33,576 nt of DNA, taken from positions 1 to 33,576 of the forward strand of contig CANRVB010000024.1 in NCBI GenBank assembly GCA_947643165.1, given 5' to 3'. This stretch comes from an uncultured Porphyromonadaceae bacterium (GTDB taxonomy: Bacteria > Bacteroidota > Bacteroidia > Bacteroidales > Muribaculaceae). A program made the position numbers and the translations under genes. This document shows positions 8,410 to 16,423 of the stretch, piece after piece; position 1 is the first letter of the stretch; every line of letters begins with the position of its first letter. A model generated the notes under the pieces. The model saw only the letters and a program-made list of their open reading frames with translations, did no database searches and was not told the DNA's origin.

Positions 8410-9573
8410 TTATTCGCCTGCTATCGAATCGGCAAGCATTTTCAAAGCCTTTTCATCAGATTCTGTCATACGGCTCTTTATAGTCACCGTTGGCGTTATG
8501 ATCTCTATGTCGCGCATTCCTTCAAGCTCCTTTGCCATCAGACGTCCTGCCACCGGTGCCCATGAACCGTTTTCTATCAGGCCCACTCTACGGTTGCGGT
8601 AGGTCTTGTGACGCAGGCGGCTCAGAAACTCTTCCATCGGCGGAAATATCCCGCCGTCATAGGTCACGCTTGCAAGTACCATCGAACTCAGTCTGAATGC
8701 CTGGCTCACCGCCTCGCTCATGTCGCCGTTGCTCAGGTCAAACAATACCGTTTCGCCCTGTTCCGGCTTGCTGCGGAGTATGTCGGCGAGTCGCTCGGCG
8801 CAGAATGCCGTACCACCATACACCGACGCATACGCTATCAGTGTGCCCTTGGTCTCAGGCGTATAGCTGCTCCACTTGTCATACAGACCTAAATAGTGAT
8901 CTATATTGCTGTCTATCACTCTGCCGTGAAGCGGAAGTATGGCCTTTATATCGAGCGATTTCATCTTGCGAAGCACCGTCTGCACCTGTGCGCCATATTT
9001 ACCTACTATGTTTATGTAGTAGCGGCGTGCTTCCGACTCCCAGTCGGATGTCTGATACTGAAGTGCACCGAAGCTTCCGAACGCATCCGCGCTCATAACA
9101 GCTTTCTGCTTCGGCAGATAGCACATCATCACCTCAGGCCAGTGTATCATCGGAGCCATCAGGAACTCCACTGTGCATCCGTTGCCAAGGTCAAGACTAT
9201 CGCCATCATTCACAGCTATAGTCCGCCCTTCCCAGTGCTTGCCGTCGAAAAATTGCGGCAGCATACCTATAGCCCTTGCCGAGGCCACAAGTTTCAGATC
9301 CGGATATTTATCCATCAGCATGGATATGTTGGCCGAATGGTCTGGCTCCATGTGATGGACTATCAGATAGTCCGGTGTACGCCCAGCCAAGGCGTCATTC
9401 AGGTGCGCAAGCCACTCACGCGTACACCGCTTGTCCACAGTGTCGGTTATTGCCGTTTTCTCGCCCTCTATCAGATACGAGTTGTAGCTTATGCCCTTGG
9501 TAATAGGATACTGGTTCTCAAACTTTTGTAAGTCTATGTCATCAGCTCCTATATATTTTATACCTTCTATCAT
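8410..9573 (-). CDS. fprA: Flavodiiron protein (A-type flavoprotein)
   Basis: Expected to reduce O2 to water and/or NO to N2O, protecting an anaerobe. The 387 residues hold an N-terminal metallo-beta-lactamase-like domain with the diiron ligands H74-x-E76-x-D78-H79, His144 (MIHWPEVM), Asp163 (SADAFG) and a later His in LPLHGRVI, then a C-terminal flavodoxin domain starting near 250 with the FMN loop in TLIAYASVYGGTA. All ligands of the active class are visible. No rubredoxin or flavin reductase domain is attached, so electrons must come from a separate partner. It is the last gene of the minus-strand run, 68 bases after pdxB. Whether it prefers O2 or NO cannot be read from the sequence. Confidence 0.94.
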   Translation of the reverse strand: MIEGIKYIGADDIDLQKFENQYPITKGISYNSYLIEGEKTAITDTVDKRCTREWLAHLNDALAGRTPDYLIVHHMEPDHSANISMLMDKYPDLKLVASARAIGMLPQFFDGKHWEGRTIAVNDGDSLDLGNGCTVEFLMAPMIHWPEVMMCYLPKQKAVMSADAFGSFGALQYQTSDWESEARRYYINIVGKYGAQVQTVLRKMKSLDIKAILPLHGRVIDSNIDHYLGLYDKWSSYTPETKGTLIAYASVYGGTAFCAERLADILRSKPEQGETVLFDLSNGDMSEAVSQAFRLSSMVLASVTYDGGIFPPMEEFLSRLRHKTYRNRRVGLIENGSWAPVAGRLMAKELEGMRDIEIITPTVTIKSRMTESDEKALKMLADSIAGE

Positions 9574-9641
9574 AACCTGTTGATATTATCTTTCGTTACC
9601 TATTGGCGTTTGTCTGTTGGTCATTTCCATTGCCTATCGGC

Positions 9642-10646
9642 TCAGGCCGGTTCGTGCCGGTAATTGTAATTGTTGCGCAGTTGTTCGAACTTGTCCGGAG
9701 CGCTCCGCAGATTTTCCGTATCGGCTGTCGGATCATAGCTGCTGGTCAACATCTCCGGTGTCACACTGTCGGGAGCCTCGGCGGGAGCCGGAGTCCCTTC
9801 GGGGAGCGGTTTTCCGTAGTGGCGGCAGTAGGCTTCCAGAGCCATTCTCGTGGCCCGTTGTTTCCCTTCGCTCGAATATCCAGCTATGTGAGGAGTGGCT
9901 ATTGTGGCCAGTTCAAGCAGACGTCTGTCGATGGCCGGCTCACCCTCCCAGCAGTCTATCACAGCAGCGGTTGTCCGTCCCTGTTCTATTGCCTTTATCA
10001 GAGCCTCCGTATCGGTCACCGGCCCGCGGGCCGAATTTATTATAACCGGTTTCCTGGCACATTTGTTCAGAAACGCCTCATCTATCAGATGATACGTGCT
10101 GTGACGCCCGCTTTTGGTCAGCGGTGTGTGCACGGTTATTATATCCGCCATTTCCGCTATCTCGTCAAGCGTATGGAACCCCTCGGCTCCCTCAAGTTCA
10201 GCGCGTGGCGGATCGCATTCAAGCACGTTCATTCCCAGACACCGGGCCCAGCGCGAAACTATTTTGCCCACATGTCCGCAACCTATTATTCCTATGGTCT
10301 TGCCTTTTGGATTGCCTGACGTGTGGATCACCGAGCTCAGCACATATTGTGCTACCGCCGGAGCATTGCACCCTGGTGCATTATGCACCTCTATCCCGCA
10401 GCTGCGGCAGTAATCCATATCTATATGATCCGTTCCTATCGTGGCCGTTATGACGAGCCTTACGTTCGTACCGGCCAGCAGTTCCGCGTCACACCTTGTG
10501 CGAGTCCTCACTATCAGCGCCTCAGCGCCTGTTTTCAGAAGCAGCTCGCGGTCTATGTCTGCCGGATCCGCATATATAGGATCGCCCACCTTCTCGGCCA
10601 CACCCTTTATATAAGGTATCTTGCTTTCTATTATTACACTTGCCAT
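9642..10646 (-). CDS. pdxB: 4-phosphoerythronate dehydrogenase
   Basis: Oxidises 4-phospho-D-erythronate in the DXP-dependent route to pyridoxal phosphate. From ATG 10646 the protein has 334 residues (a second in-frame ATG at 10655 adds three). It begins with the PdxB-like SVIIESKIPYIKG, has ALIVRTRTRC, an NAD-binding GIIGCGHVG, and the D-2-hydroxyacid dehydrogenase catalytic set: Arg in INSARGPVTD, Glu in WEGEPAID and His in TPHIAGYS. It is shorter than E. coli PdxB (378), mainly in the C-terminal dimerisation part. The start overlaps the end of the upstream membrane-protein gene by 13 bases, which implies translational coupling. Confidence 0.92.
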   Translation of the reverse strand: MASVIIESKIPYIKGVAEKVGDPIYADPADIDRELLLKTGAEALIVRTRTRCDAELLAGTNVRLVITATIGTDHIDMDYCRSCGIEVHNAPGCNAPAVAQYVLSSVIHTSGNPKGKTIGIIGCGHVGKIVSRWARCLGMNVLECDPPRAELEGAEGFHTLDEIAEMADIITVHTPLTKSGRHSTYHLIDEAFLNKCARKPVIINSARGPVTDTEALIKAIEQGRTTAAVIDCWEGEPAIDRRLLELATIATPHIAGYSSEGKQRATRMALEAYCRHYGKPLPEGTPAPAEAPDSVTPEMLTSSYDPTADTENLRSAPDKFEQLRNNYNYRHEPA

Positions 10647-11608
10647 AAGCTCCATAGATATATTGCTGCATACAGTCCCGCAAGCGACAATATGCTTACA
10701 TATGCTGCCTTGCTCCGGTTCAGCCTGTAGTACAGACTTGTCTGATAGGCCGTAACCATATTGAGCACCGGCAGATAGAATTCCAGGTTCGGAAAGTCAG
10801 CCACACACATTATGCCAGCCATGATGCCGGTGCCCGACATCAGACCGTTTATCGACCGTGTCTTTGCGTTGCGGGTGTACACTGTCATCATGTTCATCAC
10901 CCCGCACACAAGGCCTGCCACAAGCGTTATCCCGACCATCACCAGCAGGGGAGTGGGATGCTGCGACAACCCGCCTGCAAATGGGTTCGACAGCTTCGGC
11001 CACTCTATGGATTCCGGACTCATTATGCCCAGACCCAACACTATCCACAACGGTGTTGCCAGGCCCGCTATCATCGCTATGATTGCCCGCGGGCTCATAA
11101 CGCGCATCTGTATGCACCCTATGGCATACACTATTATGAACGGTATGAACCCGTACGAAGTCAGTATCCCGGCCCCCAGCATCGTGAACACTGCGAATAC
11201 ACGCCGTGTCTCCCACGGTTGCTGGTATATGCTCAGAAGAAGTACCGTCGACACCAACGTCACCATTAGCGCCAGATACCCTCCGCCGAAGTGTGAGGTA
11301 CTCACCGCCGCGCTTCCCTGCAGTATCATGAACATAGCCGCCGGAAGGTGGCTCGTGTCCCTCACGAAATTATACGCACGGTTTATTATCAGGATTACTG
11401 CGTAGGCTATCACGCTGAGCCCCATGGCCGTCACTGCCGACCATCCCGGGCTGCTTATCCACCTGTCTGGTGACCACGGAAACAGCCCCTCTGTTTCGTG
11501 CAATTCCGGTGGCCGGCCGGTCAGATAAGCGATACCCATCGCTATCAGACCGGTCAGACACATCAGTATTGCGAAGATTCGCGTGTCTATGAATCTTGTC
11601 AGCCTCAC
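10634..11608 (-). CDS. Polytopic membrane protein of unknown function
   Basis: A 324-residue very hydrophobic protein with about eight to ten likely transmembrane segments, beginning with TRIFAILMCLTGLIAMGIAYL. No catalytic motif was recognised. It resembles the uncharacterised integral membrane proteins of Bacteroidetes (possibly DUF6427-like, a weak recollection). The start is a GTG one base after the purD stop, and the 3' end overlaps pdxB, so it is firmly inside the purD-pdxB operon. That position suggests a conserved housekeeping role, but the function is unknown. Confidence 0.8.
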   Translation of the reverse strand: MRLTRFIDTRIFAILMCLTGLIAMGIAYLTGRPPELHETEGLFPWSPDRWISSPGWSAVTAMGLSVIAYAVILIINRAYNFVRDTSHLPAAMFMILQGSAAVSTSHFGGGYLALMVTLVSTVLLLSIYQQPWETRRVFAVFTMLGAGILTSYGFIPFIIVYAIGCIQMRVMSPRAIIAMIAGLATPLWIVLGLGIMSPESIEWPKLSNPFAGGLSQHPTPLLVMVGITLVAGLVCGVMNMMTVYTRNAKTRSINGLMSGTGIMAGIMCVADFPNLEFYLPVLNMVTAYQTSLYYRLNRSKAAYVSILSLAGLYAAIYLWSLWQV

Positions 11609-11609
11609 T

Positions 11610-12896
11610 TCACCGTGTGTAGTTGAGCAGATCGCGGCCTATGTCGCGGCGATAGTTCTTCCCCTCGAAGTCTACGGCCTCGATTGCTGCGAAGCTTTTG
11701 CCCAGCGCATCTTCTATCGTCGTTCCGCGCGAGCTGAACGCTATCACGCGTCCTCCCGAGGTCACAGTCTCGCCGTTTTCGGTCTTCTTTGTTCCGGCGT
11801 GGAAGGCTATTGTGCCGTTACCCACCTTCTCCAGTCCGCTTATCAGCTTACCCTTCTCATAGCTACCCGGATAACCTGCCGATACGGCCATCACCGTCAC
11901 GGCCGGCTCATCACTTATTCTCATCTCGGTATCCCCGAGATTACCTCTTGCGGCCGCGGCCATTGCCTCTACCAGGTCGCTGTCTATGCGGAGCATCACA
12001 GCCTCTGTTTCCGGATCGCCCATTCTCACGTTATATTCTATCACCATCGGCTCACCGCCTACATTTATCAGGCCCAGGAATATAAATCCGCGGTATGTTA
12101 TGTTGCGTTCCTTCAGCCCACGTATGGTCGGCTCGATTATCCTGCTCTTAACCTTTGCCATGAATTCCTCATCGGCAAACACTACGGGGCTCACTGCGCC
12201 CATGCCGCCCGTATTCGGGCCCTTGTCACCCTCGCCTATGCGCTTGTAGTCCTTCGCTACAGGGAGGATCCGGTAACCGCCGTTGCCGTCCGTCAGGACA
12301 AACACCGAGCACTCTATGCCGCTCAGAAATTCCTCTATCACGACTGTCGCGCTCGATTTGCCGAACATTCCGCCCAGCATTTCCCGGAGCGACGCCTTGG
12401 CCTCTTCTATGGTCGGAAGTATCAGTACGCCCTTGCCGGCGGCAAGACCATCGGCCTTCAGTACGTACGGGGCCTCAAGTGTCTCCAGAAATGCCTCGCC
12501 ATCTGCCAATGTCTCCGCTGTAAACGAGCGGTATCTGGCGGTAGGTATACCCAGCGACGTCATGAATTCCTTCGCGAAATCCTTGCTCCCCTCAAGGGCG
12601 GCACCTGCAGCGCTCGGTCCTACCACAAGTACATTTCCGGCCTTTTCTGCAAAATAGTCCTGTATGCCGGCAACCAGCGGATCCTCGTTGCCCACTACTA
12701 TCATGTCAACACCCTTTTCGGCCACAAATTTCTCTATGCTTTCAAAGTCGAGAGCCGACATTGCGACATTCTCGCCATATTGGTCTGTGCCACCGTTTCC
12801 CGGGGCTATATACAGTTTCTCGCAAAGCGGACTTTGGCTTATTTTCCAGGCGAGAGCCGATTCGCGGCCGCCCGATCCAAGCAGAAGTATTTTCAT
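11610..12896 (-). CDS. purD: Phosphoribosylamine-glycine ligase (GAR synthetase)
   Basis: ATP-dependent ligation of glycine to phosphoribosylamine, the second step of de novo purine synthesis. The 428-residue length is typical. Visible features are the N-terminal KILLLGSGGRESALAW, the ATP-grasp region with YVLKADGLAAGKGV and GPNTGGMGAVSP, and the GARS signature RMGDPETE. It lies 21 bases downstream of the methyltransferase gene with no promoter between, so it should be cotranscribed with it. purC is 6 kb away on the other strand, so the purine genes here are not one operon. Confidence 0.97.
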   Translation of the reverse strand: MKILLLGSGGRESALAWKISQSPLCEKLYIAPGNGGTDQYGENVAMSALDFESIEKFVAEKGVDMIVVGNEDPLVAGIQDYFAEKAGNVLVVGPSAAGAALEGSKDFAKEFMTSLGIPTARYRSFTAETLADGEAFLETLEAPYVLKADGLAAGKGVLILPTIEEAKASLREMLGGMFGKSSATVVIEEFLSGIECSVFVLTDGNGGYRILPVAKDYKRIGEGDKGPNTGGMGAVSPVVFADEEFMAKVKSRIIEPTIRGLKERNITYRGFIFLGLINVGGEPMVIEYNVRMGDPETEAVMLRIDSDLVEAMAAAARGNLGDTEMRISDEPAVTVMAVSAGYPGSYEKGKLISGLEKVGNGTIAFHAGTKKTENGETVTSGGRVIAFSSRGTTIEDALGKSFAAIEAVDFEGKNYRRDIGRDLLNYTR

Positions 12897-12917
12897 CGGT
12901 TATATTATGCTTACTTA

Positions 12918-14606
12918 TTATTTCTTACGACGTCTCATCACTACTTTCTTATCGCTGTCACTGTTGGGCAGTGTCGGCTTAGCCTTGCCTATTTGGCTCA
13001 GAAGCTTTTCGTTGCGGCGTTTGGCCAGCGGATTCTCGCTTACAGGCTCACGCATACGGTCCATCTCATTCTCCTCCGCTCTGCGCCAGCCGCGTTTCTC
13101 CGTCGAACGGTCATACGGCTTACGGCTGTCTGCCCTCCGTTCGCCGTCAAACTTTCTCTCTCGACGTTCACCGTCAAACTTTCTCTCTCGACGTTCGCCG
13201 TCAAACTTCCTTTCACGACGCTCGCCGTCAAACTTTCTCTCTCGACGTTCGCCGTCAAACTTTCTCTCGCGGCGCTCACCGTCAAATCTTCTTTCGCGAC
13301 GTTCGCCGTCAAATCTTCTTTCGCGGCGCTCACCGTCAAACTTCCTTTCTCTGCGTTCGCCGTCAAACTTTCTCTCTCCGCTCTTCACATGCTTTTCGCG
13401 CCTTTCTTCTCTCGGGACAGTACCCTCCAGCGAGCCACCTTCACGCTTGAAGCTCTTCATGTCGCCGTCAAATATTATATATTCTCTCAGCTCACACTCG
13501 AGACCTCCGTTGTCTACTGGCTCCTTCATGCTCGGGCTCAGACCTATCTCATGGAAATACTCCTCCTTGTAGCCTATGATCCATGCGTGATAGCCTTTGA
13601 AGATATGCTTCAGCTTCGTGCCGATCATCTTATACAGCTCGTTCATGTCATCAGCCGCTATACGTTCTCCATACGGAGGATTGGTCACCAGCACGCCCGG
13701 AGTCCCTTCCTCCGGTGCCTCGCTCCATTTCGACAGGGCCATCTCCTTCAGAGTGATATATTTGCCCAGACCCGCCTGCTTCACGTTGCGTGTCGCTATC
13801 GCTATCGCCTTGGGCGATATATCGCAGCCGCATATTGCGTGCTCCGGTGTTTTCTCGGCGCTGTCATCGTTATATATGCTGTCAAACAGCTCCCGGTCAT
13901 AGTCGGCCCAGCGCTCAAAGGCAAATCCCTTTCTGTATATGCCCGGCATTATGCCAGCGGCTATCATCGCCGCCTCTATCACGAATGTGCCTGAACCGCA
14001 CATCGGGTCCACAAATGGGCTTTCGCCGCGCCAGCCGCTCTTCAGTATTATGCCGGCCGCGAGCACCTCGTTTATCGGCGCCTCGGTCGACGCTACCCTG
14101 TAGCCGCGTTTGTGGAGCGATTCGCCCGACGAGTCAAGCGACACCGTCACTCGTGTCTCGGCTATATGCACATTCAGCAGTATGTCCGCGTCTGTCAGTC
14201 TTATGCCCGGCCGTTTTCCTTCGCCAAGGCGGTCTGTGAACTGGTCAACTATGGCATCCTTTACCCGGTAGGTCACGAAGCGCGAGTTGCGGAATGTTTC
14301 GCTGTACACCGTCGAGTCTATCGCAAATGTACTGTCTTCCGTCATCAGGCTCGACCAGTCATACTCCTTGATCCGCTCATACAGTTGCTCCGTGTCGCGG
14401 GCTGTGAACGTATAGATCGGCTTCAGGATTCTCAGCGCCGTCCTACAGCACATGTTCGCACGGTAGAGTATCGACAGATCGCCTTCAAAGCTAACACTGC
14501 GCCGGCCCGGCTCCACATTTTCGGCGCCTATTCCCCGCAGTTCTTCGGCCAGCACCTCCTCGAGTCCTCCGAGGGTCTTGGCCACCATTTCAAATTTTGT
14601 TGACAC
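12918..14606 (-). CDS. THUMP-domain 23S rRNA guanine-N2 methyltransferase-like protein with repeat C-tail
   Basis: Resembles the N-terminal (RlmL) half of E. coli RlmKL: a THUMP RNA-binding domain (about 45-155), then a Rossmann methylase with SAM motif DPMCGSGTFVIEAA (200-213) and catalytic NPPYGER (309-315). The methylase ends near residue 382. Then comes an unusual, highly charged tail: nine contiguous copies of the 9-residue unit RKFDGERRE (412-492, with two copies reading RRFDGERRE), then a basic end. The tail is probably disordered and RNA-binding. The start is GTG 14606, five bases after the cysE stop; an in-frame ATG at 14588 (MVAKTLGG) is possible, but the STKFEM start looks conserved. 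The guanine position modified (G2445 in E. coli) is inference. Confidence 0.88.
   Translation of the reverse strand: MSTKFEMVAKTLGGLEEVLAEELRGIGAENVEPGRRSVSFEGDLSILYRANMCCRTALRILKPIYTFTARDTEQLYERIKEYDWSSLMTEDSTFAIDSTVYSETFRNSRFVTYRVKDAIVDQFTDRLGEGKRPGIRLTDADILLNVHIAETRVTVSLDSSGESLHKRGYRVASTEAPINEVLAAGIILKSGWRGESPFVDPMCGSGTFVIEAAMIAAGIMPGIYRKGFAFERWADYDRELFDSIYNDDSAEKTPEHAICGCDISPKAIAIATRNVKQAGLGKYITLKEMALSKWSEAPEEGTPGVLVTNPPYGERIAADDMNELYKMIGTKLKHIFKGYHAWIIGYKEEYFHEIGLSPSMKEPVDNGGLECELREYIIFDGDMKSFKREGGSLEGTVPREERREKHVKSGERKFDGERRERKFDGERRERRFDGERRERRFDGERRERKFDGERRERKFDGERRERKFDGERRERKFDGERRERKFDGERRADSRKPYDRSTEKRGWRRAEENEMDRMREPVSENPLAKRRNEKLLSQIGKAKPTLPNSDSDKKVVMRRRKK
13131..13373 (-). repeat. 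Nine-copy 27-bp tandem repeat inside the methyltransferase gene
   Basis: 243 bases equal nine in-frame 27-base units coding RKFDGERRE or RRFDGERRE. Units differ mainly at synonymous sites (for example CTTTCTCTCTCG, CTTTCTCTCGCG and CTTCCTTTCACG on the + strand), so the protein repeat is better conserved than the DNA. This suggests selection on the peptide and not only recent slippage. Confidence 0.92.
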
Positions 14607-14611
14607 TGTTC

Positions 14612-15553
14612 TTATATTGTTTCGTTCTTGATTCTGACTATGTTGTCCGGACGCGCCTGGACTATCTTCTCGCCTGCCGCCACGTCAAACGTGACCCACA
14701 GGTTGCCTCCTATCACTGCCCCTTCCCCTATATGGATCCGGCCCAGAAGGGTGGTGTTGGAGTAGATCACCACATTGTCCCCTATCACGGGATGACGGGC
14801 TATTCCCTTCACCGCGTTCCCTTCCTCATCGGTCGGAAAGCTTTTGGCGCCGAGTGTCACGCCCTGATAGAGTCGCACGTTGCGCCCTATGCGGGCGGTC
14901 GCGCCTACAACCACCCCCGTGCCGTGGTCTATCATCAGCCCGGCGCCTATCGTGGCCGCCGGATGTATATCTATTCCTGTCTCGCTGTGCGCCATTTCGG
15001 TGATCATCCGCGGCAGTACAGCTACTCCAAGCTCATGCAGCTTGTGCGCTATGCGGTAATTCACTATTGCTTTCAGGCCGGGATAGCTGTACACTACCTC
15101 CTTCACCGACACTGCGGCCGGATCCCCGCGGTATATCGCCTCTGCATCCGCTATCAGCGTTTCTCTCAGCTCCGGCAGCGAGCTTATCATCAGCGTTGCC
15201 TTCTCCGTCGGATTATCTCCGTCGGCAGCATCGCTTGTCGCGGCCTCCTCCGTGCTCATGAAACCCTGGCTCGCTGCTATCTGGTCGGCTAATAGCGAGT
15301 GCAGACGCTCTATCGCCAGTCCTACGTGAAAGGTCAGGTTCGCTTTCGTCAGGTCCCCTTGGCCGAAGTAGCCCGGAAAGATCAGTTGCCGGCATAGTCT
15401 CACTATTTCCTTCACATCCCCCGCGTTCGGCTGGTTGCTTGTGCAGCCGCCACGGTCAGGCAGCTGACCTAACGTGCCGAGGGTGCTTATGTCCGACAGC
15501 GCGGCGTGTGCGGTGCGCAGTTTGAGCTCATCGCTCCGGTGACTGTTATCCAT
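14612..15553 (-). CDS. cysE: Serine O-acetyltransferase
   Basis: Transfers acetyl from acetyl-CoA to serine, the first step of cysteine synthesis. The 313-residue protein has an alpha-helical N-terminal region (about 45-180) and a C-terminal left-handed beta-helix of hexapeptide repeats (about 193-298). The serine acetyltransferase catalytic histidines are visible: His210 in DHGTGVVVGA and His254 in ARHPVIGDN. An insertion of about 13 residues between GAKSFP and ARHP resembles the EpsC-like subgroup. The first 40 residues are a poorly conserved extension. It has a good -7 element upstream at 15580-15587 and is followed closely by the methyltransferase, so it likely heads an operon reaching to pdxB or fprA. 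Confidence 0.93.
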   Translation of the reverse strand: MDNSHRSDELKLRTAHAALSDISTLGTLGQLPDRGGCTSNQPNAGDVKEIVRLCRQLIFPGYFGQGDLTKANLTFHVGLAIERLHSLLADQIAASQGFMSTEEAATSDAADGDNPTEKATLMISSLPELRETLIADAEAIYRGDPAAVSVKEVVYSYPGLKAIVNYRIAHKLHELGVAVLPRMITEMAHSETGIDIHPAATIGAGLMIDHGTGVVVGATARIGRNVRLYQGVTLGAKSFPTDEEGNAVKGIARHPVIGDNVVIYSNTTLLGRIHIGEGAVIGGNLWVTFDVAAGEKIVQARPDNIVRIKNETI

Positions 15554-15579
15554 GTCTGTGGCGTTTGGCTATTTTGGTG

Positions 15580-15587
15580 CAAATTTA
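15580..15587 (-). promoter_or_regulatory. -7 element upstream of cysE
   Basis: TAAATTTG on the minus strand matches TAnnTTTG and lies 27 bases before the cysE ATG. No TTG was found 20 bases upstream, so only half of the consensus is present. Confidence 0.45.
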
Positions 15588-15619
15588 CACATTATCCTGC
15601 ATATCTTGATCATTTGCCG

Positions 15620-16390
15620 TCATTTTATCAACGGCCTGAACACCCTCAGTGTCTCCGAGCTTCCCGCGATCACCGACATGTTTCTGTCCTCTCTGATCGA
15701 TTCTACTCTACCCCCGGCTTCCTCTACTATCAGGCTTCCCGCTGCTACATCCCATGGTTGCAGATTCAGCTCCCAGTATGCGTCGAAATATCCCGCTGCT
15801 GTATAGGCCAGGTCTATGGCCGCCGAGCCCATGCGTCTTATTCCTCTCACCCTCGTGCTCACGCGCCCTATGTTGTCAAGATTGTTGTCCGGATTTACTG
15901 CACGGTCGTATGGCATTCCTGTGGCCGTCACCATAGTCTCGAGATGCGTGTTGCGCCCGCACTCCAGCCTGTTCCCGTTCATATACGCTCCGCCCCCGGC
16001 TGTCGCCGTGAAGAGCTCCCGGAGATACGGCGCATACACTACCCCCGCTACTGTCCGCCCTTTGTGCTTCAGCGCTATCGACACACTGAATGCCGGCAGT
16101 CCCTGGTTGAAGTTGGTCGTCCCGTCCAGAGGATCTATCACCCATTGCCATTCGCTGTCCTGGTTGGCTATGGCGCCGCTCTCCTCCGCCAGTATGCCGT
16201 GCGTCGGATAAGCCTCCTTTATACCGTCTGTTATGCACTTTTCCGAAGCCTTGTCCGCCTCGGTCACAACGTCAAATTCATTTTGTTTTGTGGCCGATTT
16301 AAGCCCCCTGCTTCTGAAGTATTTCAGCTGTATTTCTCCGGCTTTCAGAGCTAATTCCGTCGCCTTGTCAAGATACTCTTGGTAGTCCAT
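15620..16390 (-). CDS. Inositol-monophosphatase family phosphatase
   Basis: A metal-dependent sugar-phosphate phosphatase of the IMPase/SuhB/CysQ superfamily, 256 residues from ATG 16390. Metal ligands are visible: Glu69-Glu70 (ILAEESG), DPLDGTTN (86-93) and the late Asp in QPWDVAAG. Typical substrates are myo-inositol 1-phosphate or related phosphates; a CysQ-like role on PAP is possible next to cysE but is not supported by a specific motif. The frame extends to a GTG at 16414, but a -7 element at 16427-16434 would leave almost no leader for it, so 16390 is preferred. It lies after the amidase gene, whose stop is at 16424. Confidence 0.92.
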   Translation of the reverse strand: MDYQEYLDKATELALKAGEIQLKYFRSRGLKSATKQNEFDVVTEADKASEKCITDGIKEAYPTHGILAEESGAIANQDSEWQWVIDPLDGTTNFNQGLPAFSVSIALKHKGRTVAGVVYAPYLRELFTATAGGGAYMNGNRLECGRNTHLETMVTATGMPYDRAVNPDNNLDNIGRVSTRVRGIRRMGSAAIDLAYTAAGYFDAYWELNLQPWDVAAGSLIVEEAGGRVESIREDRNMSVIAGSSETLRVFRPLIK

Positions 16391-16423
16391 CTGTTTGTTG
16401 TGGTTATTAAACACCTTCTTAAG

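Noticed and set aside
13131..13373. CRISPR-like repeat array
   Set aside because: The 27-base repeats are contiguous, without spacers, in frame and translated.
11583..13994. An 803-codon open frame on the + strand
   Set aside because: It lies antisense to purD and the methyltransferase, which have clear family motifs. The translation shows no domain and reads as repeats of the opposite gene's codons; long antisense frames follow from the codon bias and the repeat.
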